In this document: positions 31,546 to 43,770 of the stretch, in pieces
Layout: each line of letters starts with the position of its first letter
Numbering within the stretch: the first letter of the stretch is position 1
Assembly (NCBI GenBank): GCA_027603065.1
Contig: JADGJP010000004.1
Location: 848,180 to 912,179 of the forward strand
Source of the DNA: Geranomyces variabilis
Lineage: Eukaryota > Chytridiomycota > Chytridiomycetes > Spizellomycetales > Powellomycetaceae
DNA length: 64,000 bases
Reading direction: 5' to 3'
The notes under the pieces: model-generated
Told to the model about the DNA's origin: nothing
Databases searched by the model: none
The model's input: only the letters and a program-made list of their open reading frames with translations
Made by a program: the position numbers and the translations under genes

Positions 31546-33828
31546 ATGTTCTTGAGCAAGACAAAGACAACCGCAAAAGGAACGGCAAATCTCGTCACGG
31601 AGTTTCAGGTGCGCAACCGATGATCATTCGTACAAACCGGCTCCGCGCTCAGTGTCAGCCTCTTCATATACCAGGCGGTGATTCTCGCGGGACGAGCAAA
31701 TTCCAACGGCGGGTATGGCAGTCAGAGTCGTCTGGTCCCAATTGCCACCATACGCTCGCTGAGATTAGCGCATCCAACTTTTACTTGAACCTAGTCTCGA
31801 TGGGATCACTGACGATGGAAACGCGGCCAAGACGGAGCATACTATCCCGAAAGCCGTCCTGCCTGTCGCTGGCAAGCCAATGATTCACTATCAGCTGGCC
31901 TGGTTAGAGGCCGCCCGAGTCCAGGGTGTGTAGCAGTTGCTTGCTCTCCCACAACTTCAAGGTTGCAACCAAAGTTTGACTTAAACCTTTGCGCGGCGTT
32001 AACGTCAGATGTGCTGGTGCTGTGTCCTGCCGGCTCGAAGAACGAGATACAGTCGCAACTACAAAAGTATGCCGGTTCGAGTGACGCGCTGAACATTAGG
32101 TGTCTTCCCACCAATGCTGGTGCGGGGACTGCGGACGCCCTTCGTCAGTATCATGAAGAGATCAAGGTGAGTGTGACCTCTGAATGCGATGGGCGTTCGA
32201 TACGGTCACTATCGACAACATCAGCTCATTCCACATCTTTAGACGGACTTCATTGTCATGAGCTGTGACGTGATTACCGATCTTCCGGCACACCACTTGA
32301 TTGACTTGCATCGTATACATGGACCGGCCGTGACGACTTTGATGTACGATGGCTCGCCTTTCGATCCCGCATCAGGCAAGCGAGGAGATGGTAAAAGATG
32401 GCCACTCGTCTTGGTTACTTCGGTCCTTTGTCGCTAAAACTGATTGTTCCTAACTGTTGTTAGAGTACAATCAACATACCTGCATCGACATGGAAAAGGG
32501 CCGGCTGGTCCATGTAGACGACCCCGACACAATGCGCTTCCAACCTCTGATGCTTCGAAAGTAAGAGATGCTTAAAGCGGATTACCGCATGCAAAGACAA
32601 GAGACTGAGCCGTGGCATTCCGGAGCAGATTTCCGCGCGTGAGGATGCATACCAACTTGCGCGATGCGCATATCTACATATTCAAGCGTTGGGTGCTTGA
32701 CCTGGTCGTTATGGACGAAACGATTACCAATATACGGAAAAAGCAGGACGGTCTTTTGCGTCGTCTGTTGCGCTGTCAATGGAGCGACACTTCGCTTTCG
32801 AAACTGCAAACAGACTTTAAAAACTCAAGTGAGCACAGCTTCAACTCGTTTCATCTGGAAGCGCAGGCAGAATTTGTCTAAACATCCTGATGGTCTAGAT
32901 ATCAGCGCGTCTCCGGATCCCTTTGAAGAGGCGCTACTGCTGTCCACAACTAATAGTCGCAGTGCAACGCTACGTATGTGACTCTGGCGTGAAATTTTGG
33001 GCAGTAAGCTATGCCGCAGACTGATGATATCCTGTCTTTTCATGTTGACAAGCAGCCAAGCTAGAGCCTTTGTCCCCGAATACGAGCGGAACTCTTGATC
33101 TTGCCGCGCGAGAAAGTGTGGTTGAATCTTCCAAACGCGAACCTTTGATGCCCAAAGAGGTTGTTTGCGCAACCGTTATCTGCAAGGACGCCTTTTGCGC
33201 TCGGGCAAATACTGTAGCTGCGTATGCAGAAATCAACCGTCAGGTTTGACCAATATGTCGCCGTTTACCGCGGATCTGGCAACTGTACTAAGTCTCCAGT
33301 CACTTTTTCTCTTCTTGCAGCGAGCGCAGGCCGCTCGTGCCACGCAGTCTGTTACCAATGACATTAAGCCGAAGCAAAGCCAGGTACAGTGTCCTATTTA
33401 CTCAAATACTTTCTTGCTCTCCAAGAGAGAGTGCTGACGTTACTTTGGGGGGGTATTCAGATTGGCCCAGATTCCATCATCGAATCTGACCAAATCGGCG
33501 AGCGGTGCAGCGTGAAGAAATCGGTCATTGGCAAGCATTGCACTGTTGGCAAAAACGTCAAAATTGCCAACTCGGTTGTGATGGATCATGTTGTCATTGA
33601 GGACGGTGTCAAGCTTGATCGGTGTATCCTCAGCGTAAACGCAAAAGTTCTCGAAAACTGCAACCTGAAAGATTGCGAGGTGGCGCCCAACTGGACTGTC
33701 GCCAAAGGAAGTACGTATTTTCGAGCGTTCGCGGGGCACGTGCGTCTTGATCACGCTATGCTAACATAGCATCTTGCTTTTCAGCTGTGGGGGTTTCGCA
33801 ACGGCTGGGCCCTGATTGGCTTCAATGA
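31546..33828 (+). CDS. GCD1: eIF2B gamma subunit (translation initiation GEF)
   Basis: Twelve exons: 31546-31608, 31675-31712, 31795-31925, 32009-32166, 32243-32390, 32464-32560, 32629-32828, 32899-32973, 33056-33243, 33321-33383, 33461-33710 and 33785-33828. Phases all match and 484 residues result. The nucleotidyltransferase-like N-terminus has TEFQAVILAGR, IPKAVLPVAGKPMIHYQL, TDFIVMSCDVITDLP and RDAHIYIFKRWVLD. The C-terminus has a left-handed beta-helix of hexapeptide repeats: IGPDSIIESDQIGERCSVKKSVIG, then CTVGKNVKIANSVVMDHVVIEDGVKLDRCILS. It is part of the eIF2B exchange factor that recycles eIF2-GDP and is the target of the integrated stress response. The epsilon subunit is excluded because no C-terminal W2 domain is present. 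Confidence 0.92.
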
Positions 33829-34057
33829 AGTAACAATAGAAAGCTATATATTTACAGAGGAAATACATGCGGCCACTGGGGCGATGTCAAATGATGAGCA
33901 ACCACCAGCCTTCGCGCTGCGCAATCTATGTGGGTATCAAAATTGTCATTCGTCTGTCCTGTCGAAACGAATTCCAAAAATAAAAAAACTCGGCGCCTAA
34001 AATGTATAAAACCCCTCGCCGCTAGCGAAAGCTTAGCCCGCCCCCTTCTTGCCCTGG

Positions 34058-37000
34058 TTAACGGCACAATGCGCGGCGGTCAGCAACCACGACACGACAA
34101 GCTGTTTGACGCGAGCGAATATTTACCTTTGCCTTCCTGCTATTTGCTAGCTCCTGCCGCTGCTTTTGCTTCTCTGCTTTTTCTTGCGCCTTCCGCAACT
34201 TTTCAGCCTCGCGGTGAGCTTTGATAGCCGGGTCTGGGCCTTTGCCGCGTTTCTTTTTCGCAGCGTCCTCTTGTGCAGTACTGATTCCGATCGCCTTTTT
34301 GCGACCCATCTTTGCAGCCCCGAGATGCACCTTGCTCCTCTTTGGCCCTGTCTTGTACTCGTCCTCGATCAAGTCCCGCGCGGTGATCCGTTTGCGGTAG
34401 TACGGCTTGAGGAGGCCAATCACGTTGCGATGACGCACAGGCCTCCACGGAAGTGCAGACGGCTTGCCGACCGTCTCCTGTGGCGCGACTTTGGCAGGGA
34501 CACAAATGCAGCAAGTTAGCATTTCTACTTCAAAAGTCAACTGTGCTCTGACGCGCACAGTGTTCCTTACCAACTTCTTCTTCTCGATGCACCGTTCGTC
34601 GCCGCACCCGAGCACGGATTGGCTTGGGTTTGTCAGACTTTTTGTTCCACACCTCCTTCGGCACGCTGGTAAAGCCCTCAATGCCCATATCCTTCAAATG
34701 AAGAATGTCCAGATCGAAGAAGTTGCCACTGCGGAAGTAAATCGACATCCTTGAGTGCCCTGATTTCGTGTACTTTTATCAGACTTTGTTCTAACAAACC
34801 TGACGAAATCGTCCCCGATCTCTTCCTCGTCAATGTCGCCCTCTGGCTCTTCATCGTCCTTCGTAAGATCCTTATATCCATATGCCAACTTCCGTCGCAG
34901 CAGCGTCAACTTGTCGCCATATCGGTCGATGTCCAGGCGAACGTGCTTGTCAAGTACGGCCGGTTTTTCAACGCCATTTTCTTCTAACGCGTGAGTCAGG
35001 ATTTCCTAAAGCCGGTCCCATTAAGAACGAAACTGCGCAGAGCGGTCAAGATGTGTCTAACGGGGCGCCTACCTCGGAGGACATTGAGCGTGAGAATTTG
35101 TCCTGGAATAGTCGCATACTCTTCCCGAGGTTCAGAAAATAGTCCGAGAAAGTGTCCGTTAAAGTGGCCAGCGCTGGCTCGCTCGCCACTGAGTAAATAT
35201 ATGAGCACTCCAGCGAAACGCACAGTAACGATGGAGAAACACAGCCCGGCTTTACCATCAAATCCAGCGTGCAGGAGCATCTTTGCAACGGTCTGCTTTG
35301 ATATCTCATTCACCACTTCCCGGTTCATGATTAACGGTGGTAACGGGTCTTTATGCTTTGGCGGTTGATATGGGGGTATTGGTTTGCGCTCCGACTCGTA
35401 TGGAACATCCGCCTGCGGTCGCTCAGACAATCAGAATTCCTCAGAAAAGTAAACATGGGCTCGCTAGTCCTTACCTCGCGGGCCACGATTTTGGCGTGCA
35501 GCTCTTTCACACGCTGGAGCTCCCTTATGTTTTGATGCACCTGCTTTTCCAAAGCTCCCTTAGGTTTCTGATTAATTTCGGGATAATCAGACACAGATGG
35601 AAGATCAGACAGCCTCCCACTGGAAGGTTGAAGAAGGTCAGCACGCGGACTTCGACGGGCTATGATGGTAGCGAAGCGTACCTCGGGTCCTCAAAAAGCA
35701 GCGCCGCATCTTCCTCGCGGCCGCGCGGAGCGAATGGCGGTTGCTTCAACCCCGGCACGCAACCCGCCGGGTATTTGATTTCCGGGAAGTAGCTCTCCTC
35801 AAAAATATGCCGATAGTCGTCCTCGTCAACGACCTCACGAGTCATCGCCGCGGCATCGCGCTTCTCGAGGTAGTCTAATCGCCGCTTCTTATTCCGGCGC
35901 ACATAGTCTTCCTCGTCCAGCACTGACGCTCCCAAACTTTCCGGCGTCGGTATCAGCGCTAACCGATCCTCAAACTTTCGCTTTACGTTCTCCGCACGAT
36001 ACAACTTTGCCATTGTTAGCAAAACTTATGCAAAGAACGTAAACTCGACTGTTGAGAGGTCAAAAAGACTTACTGAGCGTTGCCGGACAATTGGTGCAGC
36101 TACGTGCTTCCATTGTCGCTCTTGCATTGAACCCAGATCAACGATCATGTCCGTTCCCGGTGTCTGGTCGCGCGGTGCTGATGGCGGAGCAGCCGGCTCC
36201 ATAACCAGCGCCTCGTCTTCTGCTGCCGGTGGCGCGCTGTGCACGCCTTCATTGACAAGCGTTCCATTGGATGAAGCATGTTCCAACACCTTAGCGAATA
36301 TGATTAGTTGTAGGTCGGTAAGCCTACCGGTGCGTATCAAACTCACTGCGGGCCGGGCGTCGAGCTGGTGCCCGTTGGGGTGTTCTGGCTCTTCCGGCGC
36401 GCTGCCGTTGACTTTCGGAGCGAGCGTCCCATCTTCCGGCACTATGCGGCCACAAAGGTTAGAGCCTGCCTGATGCTTCCGCATCGCGCAATATGATCCA
36501 TACCATATTCGTCCTCCGAGTCTTGGTCGTCGTTAGTTGTAACCAGCACAATTTCTATTTCTGGGATCTTCTTTAGAACGTCGTTTGTCTTGCGCCTCAT
36601 CGCATTCGCATGCTTTCGATATATGTTATCCTGCGATGGTCTCATCAGTCATCCTGACCTTTTCAGTCTGCGAGATCCCAAGAGTACTCCTTACCGGCGG
36701 GTGCAAGTTATATTGTAGACAATTATTCCAGATCAACGCCAAATCGTCCGAGAATTCCTTTTTGCTCATATACTGATGACGTTCCAACTTGGTCGTCATC
36801 TACATAAATTGCGTTTTAGAAAGCGATAGCGGATGAAGGCGTGCGATGCGTACGTACCGTGCCCAAATCCATTGGGTGTTTAATAACTTGAGACGCGCAA
36901 AGCTTGATGAGACGTCGAATAGCTGAATACTTGCCTCAAGACGGTCTGCTTACCATCATAATAGTCTGGCACCTCCCGTTTGTTTACAGGCTGCAAAAAT

Positions 37001-38315
37001 GGGACCGAGTGCGCCTGTTCTCGTACTCTCATATTAGAAACTAGACTCTACTCGGAAAGAGAGCCATTTACAAGTTATCTTAACATACCGAATACGCTTT
37101 CAGGTCTGCGAGGGCTTTCTCAAGGCTCAAATACAGTTCTTCTTGCCCAATGTTATCACTTGCCTGCGAGCGGCCAGTAAGCCGATGTCACAGATTGCGA
37201 ATTTCGACATTGACCTTCATACCCATTTCGATCGGCTCGGCCGCACTTCGTCAAGAAGCTGCTTGATGCTATCGACGCGCACTCCATCCGCTCCTTTCAC
37301 TGCCATAAATAAATACTGGCACCAGACGCACTGTGAGTACGACAATACAAGTTGCTGCCATAATCGAACGTCTCAGGATGCACACCTTCAAGCTGGAATG
37401 TACATCGATTGGGGAGCGCGCCTGGGGAAGAACAGTCGGTTCAGATCTATGCCAATGCAAGCAATGGCGCTCCGCCGCGAGGAAGCCAAACAAACCGTTT
37501 GCGTCGCGTCTTGCGCTTGTGGTGAGCCCGAGCGCACGCTGCATTCATCATCCTGCTAGGTAGCACATACAGTCAGCCGTCAGGAGCAATCGGTAAATGG
37601 GACGCAACCACCAGATGCGGGCAACGAGGGGATCTTACATCATCAGGCTCGCTGACCATCAGTTCAACATCGTAATCAAAGCTGTAATATACATCGTCAA
37701 TTGGCACGTCCAGATTGAGCACTGGCAAGCTTGAATACGGCGGCTCCTCGATGTCGGAGCCAAGCGCGTCGCCTAGAAAGATGCAGAGATTCAAATGTAA
37801 GACATCTGAATGATGGATGGAGCTCTTTTGCCCTTCCACGTCGTCCGCACCAGGGTCACTCGTCTCATAGTCGTCATTATTTCGATATATCGGCATTGGT
37901 GGAAGGCCGTACGGAGTCGAGGGTAATGGCGGCGCAAGCGCTGTGCATTGCTCCCGATTTTGCGGAAAGATGCCGGGTATCAGCTGCTCAAATATCATTT
38001 GCCGTATCCGCGCGGTGGCGACAACCGAGAACGGCACAGGTGCAACATCGTCTTTGCAGCTTGGCGGCGGATGTATTATAACGTCTTCAAAGCACAAGGT
38101 TTAGTCTCAGTCCAACGTCGATGGTCTCCAGTTTGCAAGGGTTTACCGTTTTTTGGCGGCCGCAAGTTTCCCGTCATGAAGGCCCGCCACGAGGCGCTGT
38201 CGGAGCAGGCGCGCACAAAGACGCGGCCTTCTTCTGGAGAGAGCCACAGATTGTAGCGGCCATTCTCAAGCAGCTTGGAGGCAGTATCATAGTGCCAGTT
38301 GTTGGCAGCCGTCAT
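34058..38315 (-). CDS. SPT7: SPT7-like SAGA subunit with bromodomain and histone fold
   Basis: Nineteen exons: 38147-38315, 37639-38084, 37496-37552, 37386-37421, 37223-37330, 37089-37163, 36954-37014, 36858-36886, 36695-36799, 36504-36630, 36347-36465, 36074-36289, 35682-36004, 35475-35619, 35256-35412, 35073-35188, 34800-35005, 34571-34728 and 34058-34488. All phases agree, 1027 residues. The bromodomain is assembled over five exons: [26 protein letters not shown] and WNNCLQYN with the acetyl-lysine Asn. A histone-fold region follows: SKQTVAKMLLHAGFD, LATLTDTFSDYFLNLGKSMRLF, EEILTHALEENGV and DIDRYGDKLTLLRRKLAYGY. That pairing is the signature of SPT7, which scaffolds SAGA. The C-terminus is a basic KKRGKGP...EKAEKQKQRQ tail. 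The last residues depend on not splicing again. Confidence 0.88.
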
Positions 38316-38580
38316 TGCGTTGCCGTATATGATCGCCAACGAGATTGTGGTGGGTCAAAATGCCAGGCCCAAAATAGCTTGGCCTGCCGGCGAGGGAAGG
38401 CTGGTTGTGAATGGGGCTCGGACCACTCCGGCAGGCAAGGCCGCTGTGCCCTCCGTTTCTCGCTCCCCAAGTATTGTATGACTACTAGCCTCCGGCGAAC
38501 ACCATCGTGTCTTTTATCCGCCGTCGTTCGTTAGGCTTCAGCGCTGTCGCCACCCGTCATCCCTTGACTCCAGTGCCGAA

Positions 38581-39527
38581 ATGTTCCTCTCCACGCTTGG
38601 CGCATATGCTGGCTTTACGATTGGAACCCATGCCCTTGCACTACTTACGGCCAACTCGAGCTGGGTGGACCGCGCCTGGAGCATTGCTCCCGTGGTCTAC
38701 GCCGCAACCCTTCGTGGGACTGACCTGAGAAGTTCGATTGCGCTGGCTTGCGTAACACTCTGGGGCAGCCGCCTTACTTTTAACTTTTGGAGAAAGTGCG
38801 TACACCCCGCTGTGAATAAATTTACATTAGGCCGCGACGTGGAATCTCAAAAAAAACTCGCTTTTTCAGGGATGGGTTCAATATTTGGACGGAAGATTAT
38901 CGCTGGGCCCAGCTTCGACAAATTCTTCCCAGTTGGGCGCACGCGCCGTTCCATGTCCTCTTCATTACTTTTTACCAAAACCTGCTGCTCTTGCTGCTGG
39001 CCATCCCATTCGCCTCGATCGCTCAGTACCCTTCACCATGGACTTTTGTCGACAGTTTAATCCTGGCTGTCTATGTCGCACTATTATTGTTGCAAACTAC
39101 CGCCGATGAGCAGCAATGGGCGTTTCATGAGAAGAAAGCGCGGGCTGGGCCAAAGATGCACCCAAAGTTTTGCACCACCGGCCTATTCCGCTATAGCCGG
39201 CACCCGGCGTTCTTTGCCGAGATGGGAATGTGGTGGTGCATCTGGGCTTTCGGTTGTAGTGCAAGAGGAGAGCCGGTGTACGATTGGACGCTTTCAGGCC
39301 CAGTGCTCTTGACCGCGCTGTTTCAAGGGTCCACTGCTTTCACCGAATACCTTTCGGTTGCAAAATATCCTGACTACAAGGTACGAGCAAGAGTGAAGGT
39401 ATGCTGGTTGGGAGGAGGTTCGTGCTGACGTTCACGCTTCTACTGTCAGAAATACCAGAAAACTACCTCCCGGTTGATACCACTTTGGCCAGGGCCACCG
39501 ATATCGCAAGGCGAGGGCAGCGATTGA
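38581..39527 (+). CDS. DUF1295 / steroid-reductase-fold membrane protein
   Basis: Three exons (38581-38795, 38870-39380, 39450-39527) give 267 residues. There are six or so hydrophobic segments and the DUF1295 marks: WVDRAWSIAPV, LWGSRLTFNFWRK, DGFNIWTEDYRW, ADEQQWAFHEKK, GLFRYSRHPAFFAEMGMWW, and the C-terminal YQKTTSRLIPLWP. RYSRHP..F.E is the cofactor-side motif shared with isoprenylcysteine methyltransferases and steroid 5-alpha-reductase-like enzymes. The protein is probably an ER membrane oxidoreductase acting on a lipid; the substrate is unknown. It shares a 265-bp promoter region with SPT7 and converges on DRC5. Confidence 0.85.
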
Positions 39528-39710
39528 GCGCCAGACGTATTATGGAAAGGAATCTTAAGGGCGTATTCTTAAGCTCCACTTTTATTTTCATTGACAATCC
39601 CTTGTATAGCCAATTGGAACTCAGCTGACACACCACTCATTCGAAGGTCTAAATGAGCCATATACTGTAATAGGCTGCATTAGTTTTCCGAGTTCATAAG
39701 CTTGACACTG

Positions 39711-40272
39711 CTACTCCCTTCCTTTCTCGTGTGCTATTACCTTATTTTGACTGACCGCGTCAAAGATGGCTTTGCCAGCAGCATCGTCCGCGGCCTCTTT
39801 CCCGTCATCTGGCGCCAAGACTCTTGGCTGCACGACGCTCGCCTTGCCCGCCTCCAACGTCGTGCTCCGCATCAAATCCTTTGCCACATCTGCCGTTCCC
39901 AATTTGTTGCAGCTCAAGTCCAATTCGACGAGAGCCTTGCCATTGACTTTTAATGCTTTGCACAACGCATCGACCGTCAAAGTGGACATCTGGTTGCAGC
40001 TGACGTCCAGCGCCTGCAGCGTGGTGTTTTCACGTAAAGCGGTGAAGAGCGCCAGTCCGCCGCGGTCGGACAGATGGTTCATGCGGAGCCGGAGATGCGT
40101 AAGTTTGGCATTTGATGCCAGTGCGGTTGCGAGAAATGTCGCGCCTGGTTGGCCGATGCGGTTGGACGAGAGCGTAAGGTGGGTGAGCGATGTGGTTGGT
40201 GAGGCCAGTGCAGTTGCGAGAGCGTGTGCGCCAGCGTCAGCGATGAGGTTGTGCGACAGGTCTAGAGGAAGC

Positions 40273-40352
<80 letters not shown>

Positions 40353-41621
40353 GAGAGAGAGAGAGCGAGAGAGCGAGAGCGCGAGAAACCACAGCGCCGC
40401 TTTTAATATCGGATCTCAAGCAAAACAACTCGAAGCGTTTAACATACCGAGTTGCTCCAAAGTGCGATTGTCCATGAGTGCATTGGCGATCAAATGACAT
40501 CGATCGTCATCAATGCCGCTTGCGGCGACAGTGAGCCGCCGGAGGACACGGCTGGCCTTGAGCGAGTCGGTCAGGCGCACGGTATCGTTTAGCGTCATCC
40601 CAAAGTACTCCCACTCAAAATCTATGCCACAGTCTCGCACGCTAATAACCGTCCTGGAGTTAGTGAAGACATCGCAAAATATCGCGCTTGGATAGGTTTT
40701 GTTTTGGCCCTCTTGGCTCATTACCTGTAGCGCACGTTTAGCTCCTCAAGATTCTTAAGCTTGGCAAATACCAGGCCCAGGTTCAGATGATCATGGCGGA
40801 CGCCATTCCCACACACAGTCCGCGGGCCCCGCGAGTTGTTAGAGTTGGCCGCGGGCTCCCCCTTCCCATCTTTCTTCCCAGCATCATAACCCGCAGGCCG
40901 CAACTGCCTTGCAACCACGGTAAAAACGTACGGAGCCGCAAGTTCCAGCTGCGCCCACAGATCTTGCTCCATCTGCTCACGGTCTGCAGTGCCGACAATG
41001 TCATGCCCAGCAGCAAGCGGAACGTACTCTTCCAAAAGCTTTTGTACATGTGATTCGAAGAACAGGCGTTTCCAAGACCCTGCGTGTTCGCGTACGTTGC
41101 ATAGTTTGAATGTCACAAGTGAACGGCGCTGCCAGTAGTCTTCGTCTGGAACGAGCGGCGCGGTGATACGGAGTGGGAGCGCGACCGAGATGTTGGACAA
41201 GAGTCGCTCTCGGTACTTTTTTGGCACGCGAGATAGGATTGGATGCTCTGATCGCCAGTGAAAGGGTATCTGTGTTAGAATATTTATGACAGTTTCTCAA
41301 ATCGTCTGACCCGGTGAAGTTACCTTCAAACCGGGCAACGAGCACATTGATGCACAGATCGCTAAGCTTTTTGACCGGCGACAGGTTCCACGAGAGGTCT
41401 TCTGCCAAAACCCGGCGCCGTGCAACTGGCTCTGGCGGCTGATGAACTCTAGGTTCGTATGGCGCCGGCGTTGGTACTGCCGGTTGCGCTAGAGTCGCTT
41501 GCGGGGCGGATACCGCTGGTGGCTCGGCAATCTGAACTGGAGTGAGAGCATCGCCAGTGCCAGCGGCCACGGGCTTATCGGGTCCGGGTGTTGGTTGGTC
41601 TACAGGTACTGGCTCTGGCAT
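39711..41621 (-). CDS. DRC5: Nexin-dynein regulatory complex subunit 5 (DRC5/TCTE1)
   Basis: Four exons (41324-41621, 40725-41247, 40448-40641, 39711-40261) encode 521 residues. After a Pro-rich start, the conserved TCTE1 block reads LSDLCINVLVARFEEHPILSRVP, then LLSNISVALPLRITAPLVPDEDYWQRR and AGSWKRLFFESHVQKLLEEYVPL. Leucine-rich repeats follow: RRLTVAASGIDDDRCHLIANAL, then LDLSHNLIADAGAHALATAL after a splice, THLTLSSNRIGQPGATFLATAL, THLRLRMNHLSDRGGL, and more to about residue 480. DRC5 lies in the link between outer doublet microtubules of motile cilia and is used only in flagellated cells. Generic LRR proteins are the alternative; the N-terminal block makes DRC5 the better call. The third intron is mostly a CT-repeat. 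Confidence 0.85.
40270..40382. repeat. (GA)n/(CT)n microsatellite inside a DRC5 intron
   Basis: About 110 bp of almost pure GA on the plus strand, with a few A, GG and GC interruptions. It makes up most of the 186-nt third intron of DRC5 (40262-40447). In the transcript it is a CU-tract directly before the CCTCTAG acceptor. Confidence 0.92.
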
Positions 41622-41914
41622 GATAGCTTGTTGGACAAGTCGTGAGGTCCGCCGAAAGTATGGCTGGCTTATTTCTTACGCGCGGTTTTGGACAGCTCAA
41701 GTCACGTGACCAGCCTTACTGTACTATATTTCCGCGCGCTGCTCTCGCCCCCCTCGTTCACCTTGCACCACCATCCGACAGTGTGTTGAGGTAGCAAACT
41801 AAAATTTTATATAATGTGTCCGGACCAGCCGGAATGGTAAATATATACATGTGGTTGTGGTAATGCGAGGTTTTACAGGAATGCAAACGAATTAAAGGCC
41901 GCTATATAGCTTCT

Positions 41915-42811
41915 TCAGAGGGCCACTCCGCTATCCATCGACTTGAGCGTACCGCTTTTGAGAGCCTGCTCGTCGTCACTGCCAGGAGATTCAAGCGCAA
42001 CGGCAGCGGCCGAGACTTGAATAGGCCGATCCATGCTTCTCACAACGTGAAATCGACTTGGGCTAGGAGTGTCTGTAGCTGCATGACTCTTTGCACGGAC
42101 GTGGCCGGGCCGACGTGCGGTGTAGTAATCGCTTTGTTCGCGTGTGAGCTGGAATCTTCCTTTATTAGAGACGTGGACAAGGCGGTTGCCGACCGATGAA
42201 GAGCTAAGCTGCTGGTGCTGCTGCTGCTGCTGCGCATCGTCATTGCCACCGGCGCGAGGCACACAGATGCTTTTTGAGCGGGTGTGTTTGAGCGCCTGAA
42301 GCTCAAGCATTTCGGCGCTGCCCAGGAGGAGCAGGTCGTCTGGAGCAGTAGCTGGCGTCGCGGGTCCGGATGGAGAGCGGGTGTGGCGAGGAGAAGACAG
42401 AATGGGCGACAGTGCGCGGCCCAGTGGCATGGAAGGTGGCGGAAGGAAGAACGATTTGTCTAGTACTGGTGGGACAATTCGAGTTGTTTGCGAAAGAGGT
42501 CGCAGCGGTATTGGACACGTTTTCGCATTTTCAATGATGTAGATGTCCGTAGGCGATGGGTTTGACGGTTGGGATGGAGTTGATATGATGGGAGGGTTGG
42601 GTAAAACAACAGCGACCTGCGCTGTTGATGGTGATGGTGATGGTAACGGTGCTAGTGCAGGCCCAGGCGCTGGCGCTGGCGTTGCAGGGCTGGACGGCTT
42701 TCGCTTATCGCCGCCGCCTTTGGAGGCAAAGAGGCCGGCGAGTTTGGAGTTGAGCCATGTCTTTTTCTTTGAAGCTGAAGCTGCTGCTGTTGAAGTGTGG
42801 AAGGTAGCCAT
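41915..42811 (-). CDS. Ser/Pro/Ala-rich low-complexity protein, function unknown
   Basis: A single exon of 298 residues with normal start and stop. It begins MATFHTSTAAASASKKKTWLNSKLAGLFASKGGG, a basic leader that could be an amphipathic helix. The rest is disordered: PAPAPGPALAPLPSPSPS, several S-P and R-x-x-S sites (KHTRSKS, RAKSHAATDTPSPSR), a short poly-Gln (QQQQQHQQ) and the end SGTLKSMDSGVAL. Repeated R(A/S)KS motifs suggest kinase targets or 14-3-3 binding, but this is inference. I recognise no domain. The sustained open frame and coding-like third positions favour a real gene. Confidence 0.55.
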   Translation of the reverse strand: MATFHTSTAAASASKKKTWLNSKLAGLFASKGGGDKRKPSSPATPAPAPGPALAPLPSPSPSTAQVAVVLPNPPIISTPSQPSNPSPTDIYIIENAKTCPIPLRPLSQTTRIVPPVLDKSFFLPPPSMPLGRALSPILSSPRHTRSPSGPATPATAPDDLLLLGSAEMLELQALKHTRSKSICVPRAGGNDDAQQQQQHQQLSSSSVGNRLVHVSNKGRFQLTREQSDYYTARRPGHVRAKSHAATDTPSPSRFHVVRSMDRPIQVSAAAVALESPGSDDEQALKSGTLKSMDSGVAL

Positions 42812-43770
42812 CGGGAGGGAAGTGTGTCTTTTTTCAGGTTGTGCGCGCTGTCCCCATGTGCGGTATCTTTATGTGGGAATGTTTGGGTGGGTGACCTGCA
42901 CACTTGCTGTGCTCTCCGCTCCGACAGAGGCGGCGGGGAGTGGTGGCGTTTCCGTTGTGTGCTGAGGTCCTGCCTGCGTGCGTGTTTTGAGAAGCTGACG
43001 ACAGAAGCCCGCGGGGAGCAGAGGAGGCTGAGGGAGAGACAGAGACAGAGAGAGCGAGAGAGAGAGTCTCTGGAGGGAGGGGACGGAAAGCGCAGGCTGG
43101 TGCGGCGGGAGCGGGAGAGGCGGGTGGTGGGCGACGTTGGGAGGGGTCCAGCAGTGAACGAGACGAGAAAGAGAGAGAGAGCGGGAGAGAAGACGACAGT
43201 TTATTACCATCGAGCACGAGCACGGCAGTCTCCAATGTTCTTATTGACACGCCAACCCAACGCAACGCAACGCAACCCATCCCATCCAACACCATCCATC
43301 CATCCCAACAGGCGGACGGGGTGCGGACGGGGTGCGGGGGGCGTGGGCGGGGGCGGGCAGTGAGCAGCGAGCAGAGCAGCGAGCAGAGAGAGCAAGCCAG
43401 CCGGCTGCGCAGCGCGCGCGTGCGGTCAGAGCATCAATTTTTACGTTTTTGCGCGTGTCCCGTCTCACTGTCTCAGCCACAGTTTGACACGCACCCCTCC
43501 ATCCCAGTCTCCCAGTGCGCCCAGGAGTCCCAAGCCTCCCGCCCCCTCCTCCCACGAAATGTGCATGCACGCACGCCACCGCTGCCCGCACCCGCGCGCG
43601 CATTTTGGTTTCTCCTCAATGCCAAACTGTTTGTATGGTAAAATCCCCCCATTTATAACTACGCCAAAAAAAATATGTCAAAGCGTCCTCGGATCCTTCC
43701 AGAACGACCACTTAATATATGAGAGCCGCCCTCCTCATGGGGACGGGAGAGTAAAGAAAAAACAGCTCAC
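42812..43770. other. Long spacer with purine-rich and CAACG/CATCC runs
   Basis: About 960 bp between the low-complexity gene's start and the HOOK stop. It contains a GAGA-rich stretch (about 43033-43072), several CGCAACGCAAC / CATCCATCC short tandem repeats (43255-43310) and a GC-rich block. ORFs on both strands here are low-complexity shadows. It probably holds a promoter and long UTRs. Confidence 0.4.

Noticed and set aside
33889-33960. Possible C box (ATGATGA) after eIF2B-gamma
   Set aside because: No D box or closing stem within range.
39766-40497. Plus-strand ORF with long Glu/Arg repeat
   Set aside because: The ER repeat is the GA microsatellite in the DRC5 intron read on the other strand.
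40237-40500. Minus-strand Ser/Leu-repeat ORF
   Set aside because: Same microsatellite read as CT; lies in an intron.
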